Shown one piece after another: positions 1 to 8,059 of a DNA stretch of 64,000 bases. The notes under the pieces are model-generated. The model was not told the origin of the DNA and did no database searches. It worked only from the letters and a program-made list of their open reading frames with translations. Location: the NCBI GenBank assembly GCA_945862325.1, contig CAMAXZ010000002.1, positions 1-64,000 of the forward strand, written 5' to 3'. This DNA comes from Klebsiella pneumoniae (GTDB lineage Bacteria > Myxococcota_A > UBA796 > SXON01). Made by a program: the position numbers and the translations under genes. Numbering within the stretch: the stretch's first letter is position 1; every line of letters begins with the position of its first letter.

Positions 1-574
1 CGGCGCGGCCGGCCACCGCCACGGCGTCCACGCGGGCCCGCGCGCCGAGCGTCACGCCGCCGAGGATGCCCGTCGTGCCGAACCCGGTAGGATCGAGGCT
101 GGTCATCGCGTAGAGCTGGTAGCGCAGCACGCCGGGGCGGCCGGTGATGCCGACCCCCAGCTCCCGCCACGTGGTCGGGATGAGCACCTGATCGAGCGTG
201 GGGCGATCGACGCCGTGGAACACCGGCGGCTCGTGCCACTCGTTCACGATGCCGAAAGGGACGAGGACCAGGCCCGCGCGCAGGCTCAGGGCATCGCCAG
301 CGACGCGCGCCTCGAGGTAGGCCTGCTCGACCTCGGCCGAGCCGGGCCCCCCGGCGCTGGTGACGGCGTTCTCCCACTCGAACTCGGCGTAGGCCCGGAT
401 GGGCGGCCCGAGCCGAGAGAAGTCGTGCGCCGCCGCCAACACGATGCGTCGAACGTTGGCCTCGCCGGTGTACCGCGGGTCGGGGCCGACCCCCACCCAC
501 TCGGCCTGCAGCTGTGCGTAGCCGCTCAGGACCGTCCCGCCCGCGGGCGACTCGATCGCCACTGGAGCGCTCAC
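1..574 (-). CDS. Outer-membrane porin-like beta-barrel protein (partial, 3' end outside window)
   Basis: About 191 residues are visible from a GTG start whose GTGA overlaps the stop of the upstream cytochrome gene. The stretches RAGLVLVPFGIVNEWHEPP and IPTTWRELGVGITG, with short alternating hydrophobic strands, resemble the phosphate-selective/OprO-type porin group. No good signal peptide follows the chosen GTG, so export information may be unusual or the true start may lie inside the upstream gene. It is the last visible gene of a four-gene operon with two haem proteins and an imelysin, so it probably forms the outer-membrane pore of that uptake or redox unit. The substrate is unknown. The fold call is fairly sure; the start is not. 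Confidence 0.7.
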   Translation of the reverse strand, partial: MSAPVAIESPAGGTVLSGYAQLQAEWVGVGPDPRYTGEANVRRIVLAAAHDFSRLGPPIRAYAEFEWENAVTSAGGPGSAEVEQAYLEARVAGDALSLRAGLVLVPFGIVNEWHEPPVFHGVDRPTLDQVLIPTTWRELGVGITGRPGVLRYQLYAMTSLDPTGFGTTGILGGVTLGARARVDAVAVAGRA

Positions 575-1065
575 AGCGGCACGACGTGCACGAAGTCGTT
601 GGAGGCGGCGGCAGCGTGGCAGGTGTTGCAGTCGCCCACCTCGAGCCCCGTGTCCGCGGTGTCGGCTCCCGGCAGCGCGCCGTAGGCCTCGCCGTCCGGA
701 GGCACCTCCCCGCGCCAACGAATGACCGGAGAGCCGTCGGTGGCGAGCGCGAGCTCGAACCACTCCCAGCCGACCGCGCCGGCGGTGTTGTAGTCGCCGC
801 CGCGCTTCACCATGGCGTGGATGTCGGCGCCCGGGATCACCTTCACGACGCGCGTACCCACGGCGAACGCGTCGCCGCCGCCCTGCGGCAGCGCGCTGAA
901 ATACACCGCGCGCTCCCCGTCCGGGTGACCGGTGTCCCCCGAGCCGACGGTGACGCGATCCCACCCGAGGTAGCCGGCGAAGTCGGCCTGCATCGCGACG
1001 AAGGTCTCGGGGTCGCCCCCCGGGATCGGGTCGTGGTCGAGGCACGCCGCGAGCAGGAGGATCAC
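571..1065 (-). CDS. Cytochrome P460-like c-haem lipoprotein
   Basis: This 164-residue protein starts at GTG and has a very short lipoprotein signal with its lipobox Cys at residue 8. A single c-type haem site CNTCH lies at residues 146-150 near the C terminus and is followed by NDFV. The stretch MVKRGGDYN (85-93) and the tryptophans after it match the cytochrome P460 family, whose members carry one C-terminal CxxCH and act as periplasmic redox enzymes. An acidic DTADTG linker precedes the haem motif. It lies two bases after the imelysin stop and overlaps the porin start, so the three are translationally coupled. The substrate cannot be told from sequence; an electron-transfer lipoprotein is the alternative reading. 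Confidence 0.68.
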   Translation of the reverse strand: MILLLAACLDHDPIPGGDPETFVAMQADFAGYLGWDRVTVGSGDTGHPDGERAVYFSALPQGGGDAFAVGTRVVKVIPGADIHAMVKRGGDYNTAGAVGWEWFELALATDGSPVIRWRGEVPPDGEAYGALPGADTADTGLEVGDCNTCHAAAASNDFVHVVPL

Positions 1066-1067
1066 GT

Positions 1068-2063
1068 CTACTCCGGGAGCTGCGGGATCCCGAGCGTATC
1101 CGCCGCCGCGGTCATCCGCTCCACCAGCGAGCCCGCGATGGTCGGGTCAGCCTCGGTCGAGAGCAGCGTCCAGAGCTCGCCGTACGGCGTCGTGAGATCC
1201 TCGGCGCTCGGCGCGTCGGGGTTCCACGTCGCCGGCACGGCGGGGATCGCGTCGCCGCCGATCGCGTCGTACGCCGCCTCCACCCTCGCGAAGCCGGCCT
1301 CGATCTCCACGTTCACGTCCGATCCGCCGGAGGCCTCGAGCCACGGCACGAACGCGTCGTAGATCGCCCGGCCACCCTCGAGGTTCGCGCGCATGTCGCC
1401 GAGCGTGAACTGCGCGTAACGAGACTCGTCTTCGCCCGTGGCCGCCAGCCCGACCTTCTCGTACTGCTCCGCCATCGAGCCGATGACGCCCCGGAAGGCC
1501 GCGGCGGCATCGAGGGCGAGCGGCTCGAAGTCGTCGCGCATCGTCGTGGTGTCGTCCACGAGGCGCTGGCAGAGCCCGTCGCGGAAGGTGGTCGCCTGCG
1601 CAGCATCGGCGGGGAAGACCGCGACCGTGTAGTTCGGGAGCGCCGACTCGAAGGCGACGACCCACTCGGGGTGCTGGTCCGCCCACACGATGCGCTCGAT
1701 GGCGTGCACGCCGGTGACGTGGTCTCCGTCGAACAGGTCGTCGTCGGGCCCTTCCGCGATGAAGCCGTCGTACCGCTCGTCGGTGGCGGCGTCGAGATCC
1801 GGGAACAGCACCGCGATGGCGCCCTCGACGCGCTCGTAGCCGCGGCGGGCGTCCGTCCAGGCAGACTTCATGCCCGCGGTGTCGTCGGCGCTCCAGCCGT
1901 CGGCCGACGGCGACGGCGCGGCGGCCTGGATCGCGACGGCGGCGGCGCGAAGTCCGTCGAGCTCGCTCGACGTGTAGTCCTTCACGGCGAGGATCGCGTC
2001 CGCCTCGAAGTCGGTGATCGTTTCGTTCGTGCAGGCGAAGAGGGCCAGGAGAGTGATGGTCAC
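1068..2063 (-). CDS. Imelysin (peptidase M75 / EfeO-like) family lipoprotein
   Basis: The gene encodes 331 residues with a lipoprotein signal (LLALFAC, Cys 11). The family motif GxHxxE is present as GVHAIERIVW (118-127), the signature of imelysin, EfeO and IrpA-like proteins. These are periplasmic or surface helical-bundle proteins tied to iron acquisition; the peptidase name is historical and peptidase activity is doubtful. I chose GTG at 2063 because it overlaps the upstream stop as GTGA and places the signal peptide at the N terminus; the reading frame runs further upstream but that part looks non-coding. Its placement between a di-haem oxidoreductase and a cytochrome supports a role in redox-linked metal capture. 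Confidence 0.85.
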   Translation of the reverse strand: MTITLLALFACTNETITDFEADAILAVKDYTSSELDGLRAAAVAIQAAAPSPSADGWSADDTAGMKSAWTDARRGYERVEGAIAVLFPDLDAATDERYDGFIAEGPDDDLFDGDHVTGVHAIERIVWADQHPEWVVAFESALPNYTVAVFPADAAQATTFRDGLCQRLVDDTTTMRDDFEPLALDAAAAFRGVIGSMAEQYEKVGLAATGEDESRYAQFTLGDMRANLEGGRAIYDAFVPWLEASGGSDVNVEIEAGFARVEAAYDAIGGDAIPAVPATWNPDAPSAEDLTTPYGELWTLLSTEADPTIAGSLVERMTAAADTLGIPQLPE

Positions 2064-3256
2064 AGCGACTCCACGTAGGCGATGAGCGCGGCGCGACGGG
2101 AATCGTCGAGCGCCCGGTAGAGATCGACGGAGAACCCGGCTTCCGAGCCGGCGGCGGCGTGCGCCTCGATGGCGGCCTCGACGGTGTCGGCGCGCCCGTC
2201 GTGCATGTACGATCGGAGGAAACGCAGGCCGATGAGCGGCGCGGTGCGCCACTCCGACGGGTCGGCGTCGCCGTCGGTGAGGCCGTCCGAGGCTTCCTGC
2301 CCCATGTCGTGGAGCAGCAGATCCGTGAAGATCGGGGCGTCGACCCCCGCGATCTGCGGGACCGGCCAGTCGGCCCGGGTGGGGAGCGACGGGGTGTGGC
2401 AGGTGTCGCAGCCGGCGGCGACGAACGTGCCTTCGTCGTCGACCGCGTCGCGGCCGGGCACGGCCAGCAGCCGCATGTAGTCCGCGGCGTGGTTGACGGT
2501 CTCGAGGTCGATGTCGACGCCGGGCCGCGCGTCGTCGTCGAGGTCGTCCGGATTATCGAGCTCATACGGCCGCATTGGCGACGTGATCGCCATGTCGCCC
2601 TGATACGCGTCGGCGGCGAACCCGTCGAGCGTGGCGACCCGCGCCTTCAACCCGAACCGTCCGACCGTCGTCTCGCCGGGCGTGCACGCCGGGAAGAGCG
2701 ACGCCTCGTTGGCCTCGAAGTCGCAGCGCACCTCGTTCACGCGCCCGCTCACGCGACCGTCCGCGGCCTGGGCGGCGGCGAGGTCGCGGAGGGTGGCGTC
2801 GGCGACCGCCTCCATGAAGCCGCGACCGAACACCGCTGGCGGCGCGCGGGTCGTGAGGAGCACGCGGTCGTCGTCGGGCGCCACGAGCGGCGTCGTCGCC
2901 CCGCCCGCGACGTAGGGTCGCTCGGTCGTGCCCCACGGGAGCAGCGCGGCCTCCGCGTCCGGGTCGCCCGGCACCGCCATCTTCGTGACCACGCCGGGCC
3001 CGCGCGCATCGTCCGCGTGACACGAGGCGCAGGACGCGCGGATGTAGTTCGGTCCGAGCCCCTGCGTGGCACGGAAGACCTCTTCGAACGCGACGTCTCC
3101 CTCGTCGAACCGCTCCATCCACGCCTCGTCGAGCCCGCGGATCGGCCCGTCGGACGGGTCTTCCGACATGAGCTCCAGGCCCGCGAGGGGGTCCACTTCC
3201 GCGGGCGGGTCGCAGGCGACCCCAAGGGCGACGGCGAGCAAGACGGGCGTGCGCAT
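2060..3256 (-). CDS. Di-haem oxidoreductase (thiol oxidoreductase, DUF1111-type) lipoprotein
   Basis: This 398-residue protein has an N-terminal lipoprotein signal (LGVAC, Cys 15) and two c-type haem motifs, CASCH (76-80) and CDTCH (283-287). The C-terminal [10 protein letters not shown] is typical of the DHOR/DUF1111 family related to di-haem peroxidases. It is the first gene of the operon and is followed by overlapping imelysin, P460 and porin genes, a grouping that recurs with iron-responsive imelysins. The ATG at 3256 is favoured because it directly precedes the signal peptide and sits six bases after a -10 element (TTGACA, 17 bases, TATCCG). It probably transfers electrons in the periplasm; its partner is unknown. 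Confidence 0.87.
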   Translation of the reverse strand: MRTPVLLAVALGVACDPPAEVDPLAGLELMSEDPSDGPIRGLDEAWMERFDEGDVAFEEVFRATQGLGPNYIRASCASCHADDARGPGVVTKMAVPGDPDAEAALLPWGTTERPYVAGGATTPLVAPDDDRVLLTTRAPPAVFGRGFMEAVADATLRDLAAAQAADGRVSGRVNEVRCDFEANEASLFPACTPGETTVGRFGLKARVATLDGFAADAYQGDMAITSPMRPYELDNPDDLDDDARPGVDIDLETVNHAADYMRLLAVPGRDAVDDEGTFVAAGCDTCHTPSLPTRADWPVPQIAGVDAPIFTDLLLHDMGQEASDGLTDGDADPSEWRTAPLIGLRFLRSYMHDGRADTVEAAIEAHAAAGSEAGFSVDLYRALDDSRRAALIAYVESL

Positions 3257-3262
3257 GTCGAG

Positions 3263-3291
3263 CGGATATTGACTTTCACTTTCATTGTCAA
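3263..3291 (-). promoter_or_regulatory. Promoter of the di-haem/imelysin operon with overlapping Fur-like palindrome
   Basis: On the minus strand a perfect -35 TTGACA (3291-3286) is followed after exactly 17 bases by TATCCG (3268-3263), and six bases later by the ATG at 3256. An AT-rich imperfect palindrome with TTGAC/GTCAA arms (3269-3291) covers the -35 and the spacer. This is the position expected of a repressor site, and given the imelysin gene a Fur-family regulator is the first candidate. The operator assignment is an inference; the promoter match is direct. Confidence 0.6.
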
Positions 3292-3348
3292 CGTGGGGGC
3301 GTGCGCGGTTCGGAGCGCGGCGGCTCGGCGCGCTCCGACGCGCCGCGC

Positions 3349-4917
3349 TCAGCCCCAGCGGCCCGGGTTCACGCCGATCGCGATGTCCTCTCCGTCGATG
3401 TCGACGCCCCACGCGAGCCAGACGCGGCTCGCGTCGCGCAGGTAGGACAGCGCGCCCACGAGGTCGGCCACCGTGGCGTCCGCTTGCGCGCGCAGCAGCA
3501 CGTCACGGCCCGCGAACGGCACGGCGTCGGCGAGCCGGAGGACGTCGCCGCCTTCGTCGACCCAGCCGTCCTTGAGGAGGATGATCGTGCGCGGCGACGT
3601 CGGCGGCTCGGTGACCCGAAGCTCGAGCGGAAACGCGCCGCACCGGCCCGCGGCGAGGAGCGGGTCGCGGGTGACGCGCGCCAGCAGCGCCGGGGTGCGT
3701 GCGCCGCAGCCGACGAGCTGAACGCGCCCGGCAGCGCTGTCCGCGAGCAGGAGGTAGAGGTCGAGCATCGATTGCGAAGGGTCGAGGATCAGCCCGTCGT
3801 CTCGCTGAATCGTGACCCCGGCGCCCTCGAGACCGTCGCGCATGGGCATCACGTCCAGCCCGCCGCGCTCCCGCAGGGCGATCCATCGGGCGCCCACCGC
3901 GCTGGCGACGAACACCCGCGGCGGGACGAGCGCGAGGCGCGGCACGTCGAACGGCGGGCCCGCGTCGAGCACCGCCGCCGCATGATCGCCGGCGAACCGG
4001 GCGAGGGCGTGGCGTCGAGCCCCGCTCCACCCGGCCACGACGACGAGCCCCGCCAAGGCGAGGAGCGCGGCGAGCACGCCGAGCCCGTCACGGGCGAGCA
4101 GGCGCTCCCATCGACGCAGGAGCAGCGCGGGCAGGAGGCCGCCGAGGGTGACCACCCCCCCGAGGATGACGAACGGCACCACGGTGCTGGCCACCGCGGT
4201 GCGGGCCGCGACCTCCCCGGGGATCGCGAACGGGTCCACGAAGCCGCCGAGACCCCCGGACACCCGGCGTTCGACGAGCGCCCAGGTGACCATCGGCGCC
4301 GCCACGGCGGCCACGATGACGCAGCCCACGCCCACCAGCGCGGTCGTCGCGATCGGCGCGTGCGCCCGAGCGCTCGCGACGGCCGCCGCGAGCCCGACGA
4401 CAGCGAGCCCGACCGCCGCGATCGTCGCGGCGCTCCACACGCCGAGGTCGTCCGTGCTCGACAACGGGCCACCCGCCGCGGCGATGCCGCCGCCGAGCAT
4501 GGCCGCCACCCCCGCGATCGTCGGCAGCACGATGCGCCACGCCGCCTCGTGCGGCTCGTTGGCCGTGCGCCGGGCCCCCGCGAGCGCCGCGCCGGTCACC
4601 ACCGGGAACAACATGAGCAGCGCGACCGACCCGCCCACCACGAGGGGCGCCGCGGCGCGCGCGCGGTCGTCGATGGCGAAGAACGGCGCCCACGTCGGAT
4701 CTTCGCCCGACTTCACCGCGAGCAGCGCCTCTTCCCAGCTCATCAGCGAGCCACGGAGCCCGAGCAGCAGCAGCAGGAACGGGAGGAGCAGCGGGATCGG
4801 AAAGGCGATCGGACGGCGCAACGCCAACAACGCGCCGAGCGCCACCTGCATCGGCAAGCCGATGGTGGCGGCGATCAGGCAGACGACACCGGCGGTACCC
4901 GCGTCTTCGAGCAGCAC
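3349..4917 (-). CDS. Polytopic membrane protein of unknown function with C-terminal soluble domain
   Basis: The 522-residue protein starts at GTG, six bases after a TATAAG element. The N-terminal half holds about seven hydrophobic segments (roughly residues 8-55, 92-115, 130-150, 165-185, 193-215, 240-270 and 280-297). The C-terminal half from about 310 is soluble. Near its end, the stretch [20 protein letters not shown] looks like the periplasmic repeat of ExbD/TolR-type proteins, suggesting an energy-coupling or sensory protein, but this is a weak resemblance. It is divergent from mdh and stands alone. I do not recognise the family. Confidence 0.6.
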   Translation of the reverse strand: MLLEDAGTAGVVCLIAATIGLPMQVALGALLALRRPIAFPIPLLLPFLLLLLGLRGSLMSWEEALLAVKSGEDPTWAPFFAIDDRARAAAPLVVGGSVALLMLFPVVTGAALAGARRTANEPHEAAWRIVLPTIAGVAAMLGGGIAAAGGPLSSTDDLGVWSAATIAAVGLAVVGLAAAVASARAHAPIATTALVGVGCVIVAAVAAPMVTWALVERRVSGGLGGFVDPFAIPGEVAARTAVASTVVPFVILGGVVTLGGLLPALLLRRWERLLARDGLGVLAALLALAGLVVVAGWSGARRHALARFAGDHAAAVLDAGPPFDVPRLALVPPRVFVASAVGARWIALRERGGLDVMPMRDGLEGAGVTIQRDDGLILDPSQSMLDLYLLLADSAAGRVQLVGCGARTPALLARVTRDPLLAAGRCGAFPLELRVTEPPTSPRTIILLKDGWVDEGGDVLRLADAVPFAGRDVLLRAQADATVADLVGALSYLRDASRVWLAWGVDIDGEDIAIGVNPGRWG

Positions 4918-4923
4918 GGCGTG

Positions 4924-4929
4924 CTTATA
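4924..4929 (-). promoter_or_regulatory. -10 element (TATAAG), leaderless layout
   Basis: TATAAG on the minus strand lies six bases (CACGCC) before the GTG start at 4917, with no Shine-Dalgarno sequence between. Transcription starting seven bases after the hexamer would begin at or next to the start codon. No convincing -35 was found. Confidence 0.5.
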
Positions 4930-4977
4930 CCGCGGCGCCGTCGGTTAACGGGGGCGCCCCACCACTCAGGAGCGCTC

Positions 4978-5961
4978 ATGAAGACCCCCATCCGCGTCTC
5001 GGTCACCGGCGCAGCCGGCAACATCGGCTACGCCCTCATCTTCCGCATCGCGTCCGGGGCCTGCTACGGCTCCGATCAGCCGGTCATCCTCCAGCTCCTC
5101 GAGCTCCCGAACGCCATGAAGGCGCTCGAGGGCGTCGCGATGGAGCTCGACGACTGCGCCTTCCCGCTCCTCCACGGCCTCGTGCTCAGCGACAACGCCG
5201 AGGCGGCCTTCGACGGCGCCAACCAGGCGTTCCTCGTCGGCAGCCGCCCCCGCACGAAGGACATGTCCCGCGCCGACCTCGTCAGCGCGAACGGCCCGAT
5301 CTTCACCGGGCAGGGCAAGGCCCTCGCCGCGCGCGCGGCGTCGGACCTCCGCGTGCTCGTCGTCGGGAACCCGTGCAACACGAACGCGCTCATCGCGATG
5401 CACGCGGCCAAGGAGATCCCGCAGGATCGCTTCCACGCCATGACCCGCCTCGACGAGAACCGCGCCAAGGCCCAGCTCGCCCGCAAGGCTGGCGTCACCC
5501 CCGGCGACGTGCGCAACCTCGCGATCTGGGGCAATCACTCGGACACGATGTACCCCGACTGGCGCAACGCCCACATCGGCGGCAAGGCCGTCATCGACGT
5601 GGTGACCGACGGCGAGTGGCTCGACGGCGCGTTCACCAAGACCGTGGCCACTCGCGGCAAGGCGATCATCGAGGCGCGCGGCGCGTCGTCGGCCGCGTCC
5701 GCCGCGTCCGCCGCGATCGACCACATGCACGACCTCTGGCACGGCACCGCCGAGGGCGAGTACACGTCGATGGCCATCGTGTCCCGCGGCGAGTACGGCG
5801 TCACGCCCGGCATCATCAGCAGCTTCCCGGTGCGCGCGAAGGCCGGCGACTGGTCCATCGTCGAGGGCATCGCCCAGGACGACGCGGCGCGCGCGAAGAT
5901 CGCGGTCTCGGTCCGCGAGCTCGAGGCCGAGCGCGAGGCCGTGAAGGACCTCCTCGGCTGA
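4978..5961 (+). CDS. mdh: Malate dehydrogenase
   Basis: This 327-residue enzyme interconverts malate and oxaloacetate with NAD(H) in the TCA cycle. The N terminus has the nucleotide-binding motif [10 protein letters not shown], followed by [10 protein letters not shown], the catalytic region [11 protein letters not shown], and [10 protein letters not shown], which holds the active-site His. This arrangement and length fit the cytosolic-type malate dehydrogenases found in many bacteria. An alanine/serine-rich segment ([11 protein letters not shown]) before AIDH is normal for the family. The ATG at 4978 has a good AGGAG five to ten bases upstream. The gene is monocistronic and divergent from the membrane protein at 4917. 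Confidence 0.96.
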   Translation: MKTPIRVSVTGAAGNIGYALIFRIASGACYGSDQPVILQLLELPNAMKALEGVAMELDDCAFPLLHGLVLSDNAEAAFDGANQAFLVGSRPRTKDMSRADLVSANGPIFTGQGKALAARAASDLRVLVVGNPCNTNALIAMHAAKEIPQDRFHAMTRLDENRAKAQLARKAGVTPGDVRNLAIWGNHSDTMYPDWRNAHIGGKAVIDVVTDGEWLDGAFTKTVATRGKAIIEARGASSAASAASAAIDHMHDLWHGTAEGEYTSMAIVSRGEYGVTPGIISSFPVRAKAGDWSIVEGIAQDDAARAKIAVSVRELEAEREAVKDLLG

Positions 5962-6047
5962 TCAACGGCGAGCAAGCTCTCTTCCGTGCCTAGGTTCCCG
6001 GGGGCGGCGCACGCTGCGTCGCCCGCCGGTCGGCACGGGGGGAAACG

Positions 6048-7595
6048 ATGTGGGTGCGCGCGCTCGTCGCGATTGCGGCATGCAACGAACACGATCTCGT
6101 GGGCGTCGGGGTCGGTGACACGCTCGACGACGTCCCCGACATCGCGGTGACGCCGGCGTCGATCGACTTCGGCGTGGTCTCCGGCGGGGACACCGCCTCC
6201 GCCACGGTGACGGTTCGCAACGAAGCGACGAACAACCGACTGCTCGACGTCCATCGGTTCGTCGTCACCGGGTCGGAGACCTTCACGGTCATCGACGCGC
6301 CGTCGGACTTCCGCGTGCCACCAGAGCAGGAGCGCACCTTCACGCTCATCTTCACGCCGAACCAGGCAGACGCGGAGGAAGGCACGCTCCTCGTCGAGAG
6401 CAACGACCCCGACGAGGCCCGCGTCGTGGTGCCGCTCCGTGGGCGCGGCGACGCGCCGGAGCTGCGCATCGAGCCCGACCCCCTCGACCTCGGCTCCCCC
6501 ACCGTGGGGTGCGACGCGGTCGACCAGGTGACGCTCACGAACGTCGGCACCTTTCCTCTCACCGTGAGCGACGTCTCGATCGAGGGCGCGAGCTTTCGCT
6601 TCCTCGAGGAGGCCGCTTCCACCTTCCTGATCCCCCCGGAGGCGTCCGTGGCGTTCGACGTCGCGTTCACCCCGACAGAAGAGCGCTGGTACGAGGGCCG
6701 GGTCGTCGTCACCAGCAACGAGCCCGCGGGCACGCGCGCGGCGGGCCTGGTCGGGGAGGGTCGGCTGAACGAGAGCTTCGTGGACAGTTGGACGCTGGAG
6801 GGAGATCCCCCCGCGGACCTGCTCTTCTTCGTCGATCAGTCGGGCTCGATGCGCGACGACCACGCGTCGCTCGCGGGCAACTTCGAGCTCTTCGCCCGGT
6901 CGTTGGAGGGGACGACGGTCGATTGGCGCATCCTCGTGACCAACTTCGACGACGGCTGTTCGCCGCTCGGGCCCATCGATCGCACCACCCCCGGGTACGT
7001 GGCGATCTTCGAGGACGCCGTGAAGTCCGGCGGCGGGCTCATGACCGAGTCCGGCCTGTGGGTGCTCGCTCGGGCGCTCGAACAAACCGGCGCGGGCGAG
7101 TGCAACGAGGGTTTTCTTTGCGAAGACGCGCTCTTGCACGCGATCGTCGTTTCTGACGAGGGAGACCACAGCCCGGGCCCGTGGGAGGACTACCTGGCCC
7201 GGATGCGCGCGGCGAAGGGGGCGGACTGGATGGTGCGCGTGTCCGCGGTGTCCGGCGACTTCCCCGACGGCTGCGCCACGGCCACCAACACCGCGCTACC
7301 GGGCGAGCGGTACATCGACGCGGTGGAGGCGACGGGCGGCGTGTACCTGTCTCTCTGTTCGGCGTGGGCGGAGAACGTCGAAGTACTCGCCGACGCGTCC
7401 GTGCGCCGAGACACGTTTCCGCTCACCGCCACCCCGGACCCGGCCACGATCGTGGTCACACGGAACGGCGCCTCGGTGCGCGCGGGGTGGACCTACGTGG
7501 CGGAGTCCAACGTGGTCGTGTTCGAAGGCGCGGCGGTGCCGACGTCCGGCGACGTCGTCACGATCGCGTACGACGCCCCGGTGTCCTGCCGCTGA
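6048..7595 (+). CDS. Lipoprotein with ASPM/SPD-2/Hydin-type repeats and a VWA domain
   Basis: The 515-residue protein starts with a short lipoprotein signal (Cys 12). Two beta-sandwich repeats of the choice-of-anchor-D/ASH kind follow (about residues 32-130 and 140-240; note VSGGDTASATVTVRN and VTLTNVGTFPLTV). A von Willebrand factor A domain begins near 258 and has the metal-ion site DQSGSM (about 263-268). The C-terminal 80 residues form another beta-rich domain. Such proteins are surface adhesion or binding lipoproteins in Myxococcota; no ligand can be predicted. A purine-rich GGGGGGAAA lies just before the ATG. It converges with the HMA gene, with three bases between the stops. Confidence 0.8.
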   Translation: MWVRALVAIAACNEHDLVGVGVGDTLDDVPDIAVTPASIDFGVVSGGDTASATVTVRNEATNNRLLDVHRFVVTGSETFTVIDAPSDFRVPPEQERTFTLIFTPNQADAEEGTLLVESNDPDEARVVVPLRGRGDAPELRIEPDPLDLGSPTVGCDAVDQVTLTNVGTFPLTVSDVSIEGASFRFLEEAASTFLIPPEASVAFDVAFTPTEERWYEGRVVVTSNEPAGTRAAGLVGEGRLNESFVDSWTLEGDPPADLLFFVDQSGSMRDDHASLAGNFELFARSLEGTTVDWRILVTNFDDGCSPLGPIDRTTPGYVAIFEDAVKSGGGLMTESGLWVLARALEQTGAGECNEGFLCEDALLHAIVVSDEGDHSPGPWEDYLARMRAAKGADWMVRVSAVSGDFPDGCATATNTALPGERYIDAVEATGGVYLSLCSAWAENVEVLADASVRRDTFPLTATPDPATIVVTRNGASVRAGWTYVAESNVVVFEGAAVPTSGDVVTIAYDAPVSCR

Positions 7596-7598
7596 TGC

Positions 7599-7946
7599 TC
7601 AGCCCTCGACCTTCGCCGCGAAGCCGATCGCCGTGGCGGCCGCGGCGAGCTTGTCGGGGGAGGTCTTCCTGGCGTCGTAGCTGACCTGCGCCTTGCCGGT
7701 GGTCGCGTCGACCACGGCCACCGCCACGCCCGGCACCGCGGTGAGGCTGGCCTTCACCTTGTCGGCGCACGCGCCGCACTTCATGCCGGTGACGGCGAGC
7801 GTGACGTGGGGGTTGCCGTCGGACGGGAGAGACTCGGCCGTGGCGGCGGGGAGGTGGCAGCCCTCCTTGCACTTGCCGTCGGCACAGGCGAACGCGGCGG
7901 CGGGAAGGGCGAGGGAGACGGCGAAAGCGACGAGGATGCGTGACAT
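7599..7946 (-). CDS. Secreted heavy-metal-associated (HMA) domain protein
   Basis: The 115-residue protein has a signal peptide (residues 1-20, ending AFA before Cys 21), a short Cys/His segment (CADGKCKEGCH), and one HMA ferredoxin-like domain (about 47-114) with the metal-binding motif MKCGAC (Cys 57 and 60). HMA domains with CxxC carry Cu(I), Hg or Zn. The export signal suggests a periplasmic copper or mercury carrier rather than a cytosolic chaperone. A lipobox reading of AAAFAC is possible. It has its own promoter (TTGCCA, 18 bases, TATCCT) and no metal-efflux pump beside it. Confidence 0.85.
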   Translation of the reverse strand: MSRILVAFAVSLALPAAAFACADGKCKEGCHLPAATAESLPSDGNPHVTLAVTGMKCGACADKVKASLTAVPGVAVAVVDATTGKAQVSYDARKTSPDKLAAAATAIGFAAKVEG

Positions 7947-7952
7947 GCGGCC

Positions 7953-7982
7953 AGGATAGCGCGAAGGCCCGGCCGATGGCAA
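7953..7982 (-). promoter_or_regulatory. Promoter of the HMA gene, leaderless layout
   Basis: The minus strand reads TTGCCA (7982-7977), an 18-base spacer, then TATCCT (7958-7953). The ATG at 7946 follows after six bases. There is no ribosome-binding site between the -10 and the start codon. Confidence 0.55.
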
Positions 7983-8059
7983 ACACCGGCGCGGCAGCCT
8001 GACGATCCCAGACACGCGTTCGCGCTACCCGCGCCGGAGCGGGAGGATATCTCCCCTGC

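Noticed and set aside
3301-4900. Long open frames on the plus strand antisense to the membrane protein gene, joining into mdh
   Set aside because: High GC leaves few stops in all frames. These translations are Arg/His/Glu-rich with no domain, and mdh starts cleanly at 4978 behind AGGAG.
5680-5720. GCCGCGTCC repeats in mdh as a repeat element
   Set aside because: They encode the Ala/Ser segment found in this position in malate dehydrogenases generally.
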